Source of the DNA: Pelotomaculum_B sp041645005
GTDB lineage: Bacteria; Bacillota; Desulfotomaculia; Desulfotomaculales; Pelotomaculaceae
Length of the DNA: 22,428 nt
Reading direction: 5' to 3'
Assembly: GCA_041645005.1 (NCBI GenBank)
Contig: JBAZQW010000007.1
Coordinates: forward strand, 1-22,428
Shown here: positions 1 to 7,053 of the stretch, piece after piece
Position numbering within the stretch: position 1 is the stretch's first letter
How the letters are laid out: each line of letters begins with the position of its first letter
Made by a program: the position numbers and the translations under genes
Notes under the pieces: generated by a model
The model's database searches: none
The model's input: only the letters and a program-made list of their open reading frames with translations
What the model was told of the DNA's origin: nothing

Positions 1-86
1 AAGGGAGGGTTGTATAGGCTGCGTCATTCCCGGATGTATTATTCTATACTGAGGTTCTTGTTGCTCTATAAAGTTAACACGATACC

Positions 87-377
87 TTACAGCAATCCCG
101 TGATGTTTTTAAAATGATGGGAACGGGTCAGATTACTGCTTACGTTGGTAAATCCGCTGAAGTTATGTATATGTCCCCAAGGGGTAGGTATCTCCGGGCC
201 GGTTTGTATATCTATCTCGTGGTCGTGGGCTTTTTCCACTGTGGTTTTCACCCGGATGCGGTGGGTATGGGTCCCCTGCCCAATTTCTGGGCTGGTAATT
301 CCTCTGAAGCGATGCAGGTGTTCAAAATTAAAAGATGTTACCCCGGAAAAATGGTGTACATGTTGTTGGTTCAGCAT
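87..377 (-). CDS. YmaF-family histidine-rich repeat protein
   Basis: A 96-residue protein resembling the YmaF family of Bacillus and related spore formers, whose function is not established. It is built from repeated units: HxH pairs at residues 6-8, 20-22, 37-39, 51-53 and 69-71 and an HH at 87-88, several followed by F-x-G-x-T. The spacing of about 14-18 residues suggests a repeated metal-binding or beta-hairpin unit; metal binding is inference. There is no signal peptide or membrane segment. The ATG at 377 is preceded at good distance by AAGGAG (about 382-388), so the start is well supported. It stands alone, divergent from the sigma-54 activator relic. Family assignment fairly sure, function unknown. 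Confidence 0.75.
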   Translation of the reverse strand: MLNQQHVHHFSGVTSFNFEHLHRFRGITSPEIGQGTHTHRIRVKTTVEKAHDHEIDIQTGPEIPTPWGHIHNFSGFTNVSSNLTRSHHFKNITGLL

Positions 378-721
378 GGGTATTCTCCTTTTTCTTTATC
401 ATATTCAGGCAAAATACCACTAGCTACCTTATGTGTAAAATTATTGTAATTTATCTCTAACTTTTTTTTTAGCCAGGTACCTGATGAATACTTATCAACA
501 TAGCTATCAACACTTTCCACGATTTTACATAAACAGCATTTTTGACTTAATCTTATGACTCTTTTTTCTCATATTGGGAAATAAGCAGTTCCGATTTCAT
601 TCAATTGGTAATCGCGCTGATTCTTTTCCTCACACTTGTGGTGTCAATCGTTAACTTGGCATTAATATAGTGTTAACCAGGACATCTAGCAATATTCCGG
701 GTAATATAAATTTAACAAAGC
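378..721. other. Gene-free AT-rich gap
   Basis: No convincing gene, RNA or terminator seen. It must contain the promoter of the YmaF-family gene, but no good -35/-10 pair stands out. The right end is where the missing 5' two thirds of the sigma-54 activator would have been; only AT-rich sequence without homology is left. Confidence 0.5.
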
Positions 722-724
722 AAT

Positions 725-1359
725 CTTTCCCTTTACCTGAAGGCAAAGCTTTTAAGATATTTGCAGGATCGCCGGATCGAAAGAGTGGGCGGTACCAGGA
801 TGATCCCGGTTGATGTCCGGGTTATTGTGGCAACAAATAATGACTTGCAGGAGATGGTGCAAAAAAACCTCTTCCAGGATGAATTGTACTACCGCCTCAG
901 TGTTATTCCCCTGATCATACCTCCTTTAAAGAGAGGCCGGAGGACATACCGCTATTATTAGAATTTTACATGAAAAGATTCGGCAAACTTCTGAGCAAAG
1001 ACATTCAGGGCTTTAACAGCGAGGCCTTAAAAGCCTGCGTCAAATACTACTGGCCGGGTAACGTCAGGGAGTTGGTCTACGCTGTGGAATATGCCATAAA
1101 TCTTGAGGAGAACTCCCTGATATCTCTTGAGAGCCTGCCCCCCGAACTGCGTGAGGAAACGAAAAAAAGAACCAGGGACGGTATTGCGGGTGACGGACGG
1201 CTGCTGCAGCTGGCTCAACTTGAAAAGGAAGCAATCGCCGTCGCCCTGGACAGATATGGCTGGACTGATGAGGGCAAAATCAGGGCCGCCCGTGCTCTGG
1301 GTATCAGCCGGGCTACCATCTACCGGAAGATCCAGCGGTATGGCCTGAAGCCGGCGTAA
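725..1359 (+). pseudogene. Sigma-54-dependent transcriptional activator, 5'-truncated and frameshifted
   Basis: Relic of an NtrC-type enhancer-binding protein. Homology begins near 725 with the end of the AAA+ core (AKLLRYLQDRRIERVGG, then VIVATNND, then FQDELYYRLSVIPL). The frame then shifts by -1 around 926-931 in the sequence TTTAAAG; the next frame continues with ERPEDIPLLLEFYMKRFG, WPGNVREL and a C-terminal Fis-type helix-turn-helix (residues from about LEKEAIAVAL to ATIYRKIQRYGLK), ending at the TAA at 1357-1359. Walker A, the GAFTGA loop and any sensor domain are absent, and a stop lies just upstream at 701-703, so no complete activator can be made. The downstream frame could only give an isolated DNA-binding fragment. 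Adjacent repeats suggest a rearranged locus. Confidence 0.85.
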
Positions 1360-1704
1360 TTAGTCGTTAGTCGTTGGACGTGGGTATATTCTGCATTCCC
1401 TTGGGGTCTTTATAAGTTAGCTTTGTGCGATTGAAATCGTACCTGCGATTCCAGTCGCAGGACGTATGTCGTTGGCCATTTTAGGCATAAGTCGTAGGGC
1501 GTAGGTATATTCTGCATTCCTAATGGATCTATATACATTCATGCTTACGTCCTACGCCCTAATTCTTATGTCCATCTTTATACGCCTTACGACTTTAAGC
1601 TTACGATTTGCTTACGCCCTACGGCTTACGGCATATTTTTCTTACGACTTACGCCCTATAGCCTAAGACTTCTTTTTCTCACGTCTCACTTCCCACGTCC
1701 TACC
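1360..1704. repeat. Repeat-rich gap with TTACG/CCTACGCCC units and hairpins
   Basis: No gene. The gap holds a 17-bp direct repeat (GGTATATTCTGCATTCC at 1383-1399 and 1504-1520, within a longer imperfect match), a perfect 11-bp inverted repeat (TAGGGCGTAGG 1495-1505 with CCTACGCCCTA 1551-1561), a small hairpin CCTGCGA/TCGCAGG (1442-1448, 1455-1461), and many degenerate copies of CTTACG(A/C)CCTACGCCCTA up to about 1670. It ends in an ACGTC-type unit (about 1679-1704). It resembles degenerate dispersed repeat arrays rather than coding DNA. Confidence 0.7.
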
Positions 1705-1926
1705 TTAAGGTTTTTTTAACCATTCCGCCATAGGTTTAAACAGCGCCTCGACCGGCGCGTTGGGCTCGAACGGCTTTATTCCGAAAAATTGCGGGATGGC
1801 GAGGGCCGCGCCGATGGCCAGAAAAACCGAAAAAGCCGCCAGTTCCTGCCACATTTTCTTTTTAACCAGACCGGGCGCCTCAAGCCAAATAATAAAAGCA
1901 AAAGCTAACATTACCAGTACTATCAC
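1705..1926 (-). CDS. Small two-helix membrane protein of unknown function
   Basis: About 73 residues from a GTG at 1926, chosen because GGAGG (1936-1940) lies nine bases before it. A longer reading from a GTG at 1971 adds 15 residues rich in R and W, but those codons fall inside the ACGTC repeat and have no ribosome binding site. Two hydrophobic segments are visible: roughly VIVLVMLAFAFIIWLE and ELAAFSVFLAIGAALAIPQF, separated by a short basic loop with VKKKMW; the tail FKPMAEWLKKP is amphipathic. It looks like the small conserved membrane proteins of Peptococcaceae, but no function is recognised. It stands alone between repeats. Confidence 0.55.
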   Translation of the reverse strand: MIVLVMLAFAFIIWLEAPGLVKKKMWQELAAFSVFLAIGAALAIPQFFGIKPFEPNAPVEALFKPMAEWLKKP

Positions 1927-1942
1927 CAGCCCTCGCCTCCAT

Positions 1943-2001
1943 CCGTCCCATGTCCCACGTCTCCTTCTCACGTGCCATTTCTCACGTCACACGTCCAATT
2001 T
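1943..2001. repeat. ACGTC mosaic repeat (locus 1)
   Basis: Degenerate tandem units of the type CCCACGTCTC. The right part, GCCATTTCTCACGTCACACG onward (1974-2001), matches 12584-12611 closely (GCCATTTCCCACGTCTCACG onward). In both places it lies next to a TGAGACA...TGTCTCA palindrome. Not coding. Confidence 0.7.
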
Positions 2002-2011
2002 GTGCAATTCA

Positions 2012-2026
2012 TGAGACAAGAGAACT
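2012..2026 (+). repeat. Left half of a REP-like palindrome, split by the IS
   Basis: TGAGACAAGAGAACT. Joined to 3669-3682 it rebuilds a 29-bp element that matches the intact copy at 12554-12582 in 25 of 29 positions. Confidence 0.75.
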
Positions 2027-3668
2027 GGCAGACCGTGTGAAAAGTAGACAAATTTAGCCAACATAAACCCACTAAGTGATATAATTTAACTAAGAATTCA
2101 AGAAAAAAAGGTGGGTTTTATGGGCTATATAGAAGGCCAGAACAGAAATCAAATAACACTGTTCCCCGAAAGCATAGATGATTATATCAGTGACCAGAGT
2201 ACCGTTCGCGTAATAGACGAATATATTGATCAGCTTGACATAGGAAGTCTCGGTTTCAAAAAAGCAGTTTCTCCAACAATGGGAAGGCCGCCATATGATC
2301 CCAAAGATATGCTGAGACTTTACATTTACGGCTACCTTAACAGGATACGTTCATCACGCAGGCTTGAACATGAGGCAATAAGGAACATTGAAGTAATATG
2401 GCTTCTTAAAAAACTGAAGCCTGACTTCAAGACCATAGCAGATTTCAGGAAAGACAACAAAAAACGCTGAAGAAGGTTTTCAGAGATTTTACCAAACTGT
2501 GCGACGAGTGGGGTTTATACGGCAAAGAGTTGGTGGCCATTGACGGCTCAAAATTCAGGGCCAGCAATTCAAAAAGGAATAACTATAGCGCCAAGAAACT
2601 CGAAAGAAAGATCAAATATATAGATGAAAAAATAGACAAATACATGCAGGATCTGGACGAAGGCGATCTTGCCGAAGCCCATGTTCGCCAGCCCGATGCC
2701 GCAGAAATAAAAGAAAGGATAAAAGAACTGCGGGGTCGCAAGACAAAATATGAGGCACATAAAAAACAGCTTGAAAAGAGCGACGCAAACGAAATATCAA
2801 CTACAGATCCCGATGCGCGGCTAATGTGCAACAACAATAACAATGTGGATGTAAGCTATAACGTTCAGACCACAGTAGATGCCAAGCATAAACTAATAGT
2901 CGACTTCAAAGTATCGCAAAAGCCAAACGACCTGGGCGAACTTGATAACATGGCTCTTAGAGCAAAAAAACTATTTGGCGGCAAAGACTTTGAAGCATTA
3001 TCAGACAAGGGTTACTACAAAGCCGAAGACCTTAAGAAATGCGTAGAGAACGGCATAACCCCTTATGTCACCAAGCAAATATATTCAAACGGAACAGGGG
3101 ACAAAGATTTTTATATTGATAAATTCAGATATGATAAAGACAAAAACCTGTACATATGCCCGGCAGGCCAAGAGCTTACTTACACCAAAGACAGGAAAAA
3201 GCAAGGTAAAGTAATAGCTTACGAATACAGGAATTACAAAGCCTGCAAGGGATGTGAATTTAGGGACCGCTGCACTAAGAACAAGAAAGGCAGGATCGTG
3301 TGCCGGCATGTGGACCAGGACTTTCTTGACACTATTGATTTACAGACAGAGCTTAACATGCACAAATACAAGCAGCGGCAGATGATTGTGGAGCATCCTT
3401 TCGGCACTATAAAGCGAAGCTGGGGAGCTTATTACTTTCTGACGAAAAGAAAAATCTCGGTTAGTGCAGAGATTGCGCTGTCGTTTCTGGCATACAACCT
3501 GAAACGGGTGATTAGCATACTTGGGAATGAGGAAATATTGAGAAGACTGAGGGAAAAAAGAAGACCGGTACTTGTGTAAGGCACCGGTTTCCTTTGTAAA
3601 ATCAAAAAATGGATTTAGAATTTGCTTATTGGCAGGGGATCAGGTCATTTTAGCATGCACGGTCTGCC
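2027..3668 (+). mobile_element. IS1182-family insertion sequence, 1642 bp
   Basis: The ends are the 11-bp perfect inverted repeats GGCAGACCGTG (2027-2037) and CACGGTCTGCC (3658-3668). Inside is one transposase gene, frameshifted. No target duplication is seen: the bases on either side join directly to give a 29-bp palindromic repeat of the same length as the intact copy at 12554-12582, which fixes the borders to the base. A TATAAT at 2081-2086 may be part of the transposase promoter, but no clear -35 is seen. Confidence 0.85.
2120..3579 (+). pseudogene. IS1182-family DDE transposase, frameshifted
   Basis: Cut-and-paste transposase of the IS1182 type, about 486 residues if the frame is restored. 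The ATG at 2120 follows AAAGGTGG; a GTG at 2111 overlaps that site. The N-terminal domain (GRPPYDPKDMLRLYIYGY, DFRKDNKK) reads to a TGA at 2468; the second frame picks up at KTLKKVFRDFTKLCDEW and runs to 3579. The break is a -1 shift at a run of six A (2459-2464). Candidate catalytic residues are D in VAIDGSKF, D in ALSDKGYY and E in VEHPFGTIKRSWG. A four-cysteine cluster (CPAGQ, CKGCEFRDRC) lies before the last one. Either the gene is dead, the base loss is a sequence error, or the A run allows some slippage; the phase (C AAA AAA C) is not the classic slippery heptamer. Confidence 0.85.
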
Positions 3669-3682
3669 GTCCCCCTGTCGCA
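3669..3682 (+). repeat. Right half of the REP-like palindrome
   Basis: GTCCCCCTGTCGCA, directly after the right end of the IS; complements the half at 2012-2026. Confidence 0.7.
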
Positions 3683-3801
3683 TTCCCATATTTATCGACG
3701 TGTGTATTATTTCCCTGGCTTAGCATTATATACTGCTGCAAACGTCAACGCCCTTACTATAGACATGTCTCCTTGAACGAGGTGGCCTAAGTAATTCAGC
3801 C

Positions 3802-3843
3802 AAAAAACTAACCCGCATCAAACCTTGCATTTGATACGGGTTA
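3802..3843 (-). terminator. Orphan intrinsic-terminator-like hairpin
   Basis: Arms TAACCCGCATCAAA (3809-3822) and TTTGATACGGGTTA (3830-3843) pair with one mismatch around a 7-base loop. Read on the minus strand the stem is followed by GTTTTTT. No minus-strand gene ends nearby, so it may be left from a lost gene. The rest of the gap 3580-3876 holds the IS right end and a REP-like word GGGGTCAGGCTTTAC (3850-3864), but no gene. Confidence 0.45.
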
Positions 3844-3876
3844 ATATGGGGTCAGGCTTTACTTTGTTACTTTTTT

Positions 3877-3905
3877 ATGACAAAATGGAAAAAGCATGAT
3901 ATCTT
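3877..3905 (+). promoter_or_regulatory. Candidate sigma-A promoter for pabBC
   Basis: ATGACA (3877-3882), 17-base spacer, TATCTT (3900-3905). Moderate match; it places the start of transcription near 3912, about 180 bases before pabB. Confidence 0.4.
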
Positions 3906-3911
3906 TGAAGT

Positions 3912-4050
3912 GCAGGATTATTCTTACAACCGCAATAGAGCTAAGCAGAGAAAAGATAGTTTAGGTGCTGAAGTTTACCGCTTCGGAACATAGCTGAGAC
4001 GACTCGGAGAAAAGGGGTGAGGACCGCCAGAGTGGTCTTTTTTCTTTTTT
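3912..4050 (+). promoter_or_regulatory. Terminator-ended 5' leader of pabBC, class unknown
   Basis: About 140 bases with several small hairpins: CTGAAG/CTTCGG (3968-3973, 3981-3986), CTGAG/CTCGG (3994-3998, 4003-4007) and an AGCTA/TAGCT pairing (3939-3943 with 3990-3994). It ends in an intrinsic terminator. A run of six NAG triplets at four- to five-base steps lies at 3938-3964. It does not match the T-box, THF, ZTP or other riboswitch signatures I know. Attenuation of pabBC is inferred only from the terminator before the gene. Confidence 0.45.
4022..4050 (+). terminator. Intrinsic terminator in the pabB leader
   Basis: Stem GACCGC/GTGGTC with loop CAGA (4022-4037), followed by TTTTTTCTTTTTTT. 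It lies 45 bases before the pabB start, so it would work as an attenuator. Confidence 0.75.
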
Positions 4051-4094
4051 TGGTCACTGCACAATTTCCCTGAAGCAGGAGGCGTGGACAAAGA

Positions 4095-5567
4095 GTGAGC
4101 AACCTGTGGTGGCGGGAACTACCGGTGATACCGGACGGGCCTGCCCTTTTTGAGCGTATAAAAAATCTGCCGTACAGCTTTTTCCTTGACAGTGGGCTTT
4201 TAATGCCCGGGTTATCCCGCTATTCTTTCCTGGGAGCGGCTCCCTTTGCAATATTCAAGATCAAAGGTAGCCGAGCATTCTTGCGGGAAGAGGACAAAAC
4301 TCATTCTTTTAAGGCTCACCCCCTGGCAACGCTGCGCTCCCTGCTGCAACGATATGCCCGCTCACGGGCAGAAGGTGCCCCTGTGCCCTTCACCGGGGGG
4401 GCAGTGGGGTATATCAGCTACGACATGGGGCGGCATCTGGAGGATATCCCCTCCCTGGCTCAGGAAGATTTGAGTTGGCCGGACCTGGAAATGGGCCTCT
4501 ACTCGGCTGTCATAGCGGTGGACCACCTGTCCGGGCGGGTGTATGCCATTGCCGACGGCCAGCCGGAAACCGATCCCGGGCGGCGACGGAGGAGGGCTTT
4601 AACTCAACTGGATGAACTGGTTGAAATTTTTCTGGGTTTGGAACAGGATAAAATAGAAAAAGAAGTCTGCGTCCAGGATTTTTCCCAAATGCAAAATATA
4701 GTTCTGGAAAGGCACTTCGACCGCCGGAGTTATTGCGCCGCGGTGGAGCGGGTACGGGGTTACATTACAGCGGGAGATATTTATGTGGTTAACCTTTCCC
4801 AGCGCTTTTCCCTGCCCCTGACCCTGGACCCCTGGCTTTTATACCGCCGGTTGCGGGAGATAAACCCTGCTCCCTGTGCGGCCTTCCTGCGCTTCGGGGA
4901 GCGGCAGGTAGTCTGCGCTTCGCCGGAGCGGTTTCTCAGGGTAAGCGGGGGACGGGTTGAAACCAGGCCCATTAAGGGCACCCGCCCCCGTGGGAATACA
5001 CCTGAAGAAGACCGGCGCAATCGTCAGGAGCTTTGGCAGAGCGAAAAGGAACGGGCAGAACTGGTGATGATCGTAGATCTGGAGCGCAACGACCTGGGAC
5101 GGGTCTGCCTGCCTGGATCGGTAAAGGTACCCGAATTATACCGGTTGGAGAACTATGCCACGGTCTATCACCTGGTGTCCACTGTGGAAGGAAAGCTTGC
5201 CCCCGGACTGGATCTGGTCGATTTACTAGCAGCCACCTTGCCAGGCGGTTCCGTCACCGGGGCGCCCAAGGTGAGGGCCATGGAAATAATCGAGGAACTT
5301 GAGCCGGTACGAAGGGCGTTATACACGGGATGCATAGGTTACCTGGGTTTTGACGGGGAGGCTGATTTAAATATCGTCATCCGGACCGTCCTATGTACCG
5401 GCAAAAAGGCCTATCTCCAGGTGGGCGGAGGGATTACCATAGACTCGGATCCCGGGATGGAGTACGACGAGACCCTGGACAAAGCCCGGGCGCTGATTCA
5501 GGCCCTCGGGCTGGGAGAGGTTAACAGGGTTGTGGAAAGAGGCGAAGCTGAATGCTTTGGTATGTAA
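4095..5567 (+). CDS. pabB: Aminodeoxychorismate synthase component I (PabB)
   Basis: Cytosolic chorismate-utilising enzyme, 490 residues, that makes 4-amino-4-deoxychorismate from chorismate and ammonia supplied by a PabA-type amidotransferase, on the way to p-aminobenzoate and folate. The N-terminal domain covers residues 1-170 and the chorismate-binding domain about 205-475, with PIKGTRPRG (292-300), VMIVDLERNDLGRV (324-337), GGSVTGAPK (384-392) and GGGI-x2-DSDP-x2-E. Lys294 in PIKGT is the residue typical of PabB; TrpE has Ala there. TrpE's N-terminal tryptophan-site motif LLES is replaced by FLDSG. This and the pabC partner decide for PabB over TrpE. The start is GTG at 4095, with AGGAGG at 4077-4082. 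It overlaps pabC by 16 bases. No pabA gene lies in the window. Confidence 0.92.
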   Translation: MSNLWWRELPVIPDGPALFERIKNLPYSFFLDSGLLMPGLSRYSFLGAAPFAIFKIKGSRAFLREEDKTHSFKAHPLATLRSLLQRYARSRAEGAPVPFTGGAVGYISYDMGRHLEDIPSLAQEDLSWPDLEMGLYSAVIAVDHLSGRVYAIADGQPETDPGRRRRRALTQLDELVEIFLGLEQDKIEKEVCVQDFSQMQNIVLERHFDRRSYCAAVERVRGYITAGDIYVVNLSQRFSLPLTLDPWLLYRRLREINPAPCAAFLRFGERQVVCASPERFLRVSGGRVETRPIKGTRPRGNTPEEDRRNRQELWQSEKERAELVMIVDLERNDLGRVCLPGSVKVPELYRLENYATVYHLVSTVEGKLAPGLDLVDLLAATLPGGSVTGAPKVRAMEIIEELEPVRRALYTGCIGYLGFDGEADLNIVIRTVLCTGKKAYLQVGGGITIDSDPGMEYDETLDKARALIQALGLGEVNRVVERGEAECFGM

Positions 5568-6394
5568 ATGGAGATTTGCTTCCGGCTGAAAAAGCACGGT
5601 TATCAGTGGATGACCGTGGCTTTTTGCACGGCCTGGGTCTTTTTGAAACCATCTTGGTGTACGAGGGGCGACCGGCTTTGTTGAAACACCACCTGGAACG
5701 CCTGGAGGCTTCCGCACGGGAACTGGGCCTGCAAATGCCGGTAGATTGGGAACCGGTGAAGGCGGTTGAGGCGGTAATCCGGGCCGGGAATATCGTCCAC
5801 GGAGCGATCCGTTTGACTGTGACCGCCGGCCCGGAGGGCGGTTCGCCGGGGGTTGTGGTGGCCCCGCGACCCCACCATCCCCACCACGCGGAAGATTGTA
5901 GGCGGGGGTGGAGAGCGTCACTAATACCCTGGCGCCGTTACCCTCAAAATCCCATCTACCGGCACAAGACCCTGAACTTTGCTGAAAACATGCTGGCCCG
6001 GCGCTGGGCCCATTCGTCTGGCTACGACGAGGGCTTGTTTGAAAATACGGATGGTCACATAACCGAGGGTACGGTGACCAACCTTTTCGTATTTGACAAT
6101 GGTAATCGCCTGTGCACCCCTCCCGTGAAAGACGGCCTGCTGCCGGGAGTGGTGCGCCGGGTGGTGCTTGAACTGGCCCGAGGAAACGGAATTCCCGCCA
6201 TAGAGACCTCTCTTTTACCGGAAGACCTTTTCCATATACGGGAAGCTTTTTTGACTAACTCCCTGCTTGGCATAATGCCTCTTGTGAAAATAGAAGGGCA
6301 TACCTTGGGAGACGGCTTGCCTGGTCCCCTCACCTCGTTCATACACCGTTTATACATGGATCTACTCAGTAAGCATTCATGTTCCTTGCAATGA
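5552..6394 (+). CDS. pabC: Aminodeoxychorismate lyase (PabC), PLP fold type IV
   Basis: 280 residues, class IV aminotransferase fold. It splits aminodeoxychorismate into p-aminobenzoate and pyruvate. Visible signatures: VDDRGFLHG (19-27), the Schiff-base lysine in YRHKTLNFAEN (Lys139), and ITEGTVTNLF (170-179) with the conserved Glu172. The fold is shared with branched-chain aminotransferases and D-amino acid transaminases, but translational overlap with pabB makes PabC much the best call. The ATG at 5552 has GAAAGAGGCG before it. The central stretch around residues 103-125 (PRPHHPHHAEDCRRGW) is unusually rich in His and Arg, as often seen where the loop between the two domains varies. Confidence 0.9.
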   Translation: MLWYVNGDLLPAEKARLSVDDRGFLHGLGLFETILVYEGRPALLKHHLERLEASARELGLQMPVDWEPVKAVEAVIRAGNIVHGAIRLTVTAGPEGGSPGVVVAPRPHHPHHAEDCRRGWRASLIPWRRYPQNPIYRHKTLNFAENMLARRWAHSSGYDEGLFENTDGHITEGTVTNLFVFDNGNRLCTPPVKDGLLPGVVRRVVLELARGNGIPAIETSLLPEDLFHIREAFLTNSLLGIMPLVKIEGHTLGDGLPGPLTSFIHRLYMDLLSKHSCSLQ

Positions 6395-6497
6395 TGAATG
6401 AAAACTTTGAAGTGCCTGATAATTCTTCTCATATCCGTATAATATTCGCAGAACTCAGCATCCTAATAATAAGTTAATTTCTATTAAAAAAGGATGG

Positions 6498-6947
6498 TTG
6501 ATTTTGAAATACGACAAGCCGTTGATTGCAGTATTAATAGGCGCTTTATCCACAATACCGGGTGAGATGGCTACACGAGCGCTAGTGTTTTTAGGTATTG
6601 GCAAGTACAGTATTTATCAGTTGGATAGCCTCCTTATCACATTTAACAGACCAACAACAATTATCGGTTTAGTTGTGAACTTTATTGTCGGTGGGCTTAT
6701 CGCCGTTTTACTCTATTACGCGCTTAATAAGCTGGGTGAGGATTATTTGGTTTTGAAAAGTGTGGCGGCCGGTTTATTGTTCTGGTTTGTTTTTGAGCTC
6801 ATATTTACGGCGACTGTTGAAGGCAAGTTTATCGAGATAAGACCTGTAAGTGATTACTATATTCATTTACTTGCTACTATTGTTTATGGAATAACAATGG
6901 GATTGTTGTTTAACAAATATTTATCTAAGAGATCTATCCCGCTTTAA
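6498..6947 (+). CDS. Four-helix integral membrane protein of unknown function
   Basis: 149 residues with four hydrophobic stretches: about 8-34 (PLIAVLIGALSTIPGEMATRALVFLG), 53-75 (TIIGLVVNFIVGGLIAVLLYY), 88-109 (VAAGLLFWFVFELIFTA) and 122-141 (YIHLLATIVYGITMGLLF). Charged tails lie at both ends. The start is uncertain: TTG at 6498 or TTG at 6504, both behind AAAAAAGG. No family is recognised with confidence. The codon use is AT-richer than in pabC, and the 103-base gap before it has a TATAAT (6438-6443) but no good -35, so it may be a separate, possibly acquired gene. It converges with pheA. Confidence 0.6.
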   Translation: MILKYDKPLIAVLIGALSTIPGEMATRALVFLGIGKYSIYQLDSLLITFNRPTTIIGLVVNFIVGGLIAVLLYYALNKLGEDYLVLKSVAAGLLFWFVFELIFTATVEGKFIEIRPVSDYYIHLLATIVYGITMGLLFNKYLSKRSIPL

Positions 6948-7053
6948 CCGATAGAACTTATTTGACAAAGACGGCAGGACGACAGGAACGTTGTTTATAA
7001 GTAGTAAACAGTCATTGTTTCCTTCAAGGCGCGGTAACAATTATGGAATCCGG

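Noticed and set aside
655..690. A TGGCAT...-type sequence as a sigma-54 (-24/-12) promoter before the activator relic
   Set aside because: The -12 GC is missing (GT instead), and the downstream gene is a truncated relic.
1360..1704. CRISPR array
   Set aside because: Repeats are degenerate, of unequal spacing and in both orientations; no regular spacers or cas genes.
2456..2470. Programmed -1 frameshifting in the transposase
   Set aside because: The phase is AAC AAA AAA CGC, so the P-site slip would mispair; IS1182 transposases are normally one frame. Kept only as a possibility.
3877..3993. A 38-codon frame (ATG to TAG) before pabB, rich in W, F and Y, as a small gene or leader peptide
   Set aside because: No ribosome binding site, and its ATG lies in the -35 box of the best promoter candidate. 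Not listed as a gene.
4095..5567. Anthranilate synthase TrpE instead of PabB
   Set aside because: PIKGT (Lys294) instead of PIAGT, no LLES tryptophan-site motif, and pabC overlaps it.
5391..5921. A 176-codon minus-strand frame over pabB/pabC
   Set aside because: Shadow of two well-supported genes; proline/arginine-rich composition typical of antisense frames in GC-rich codons.
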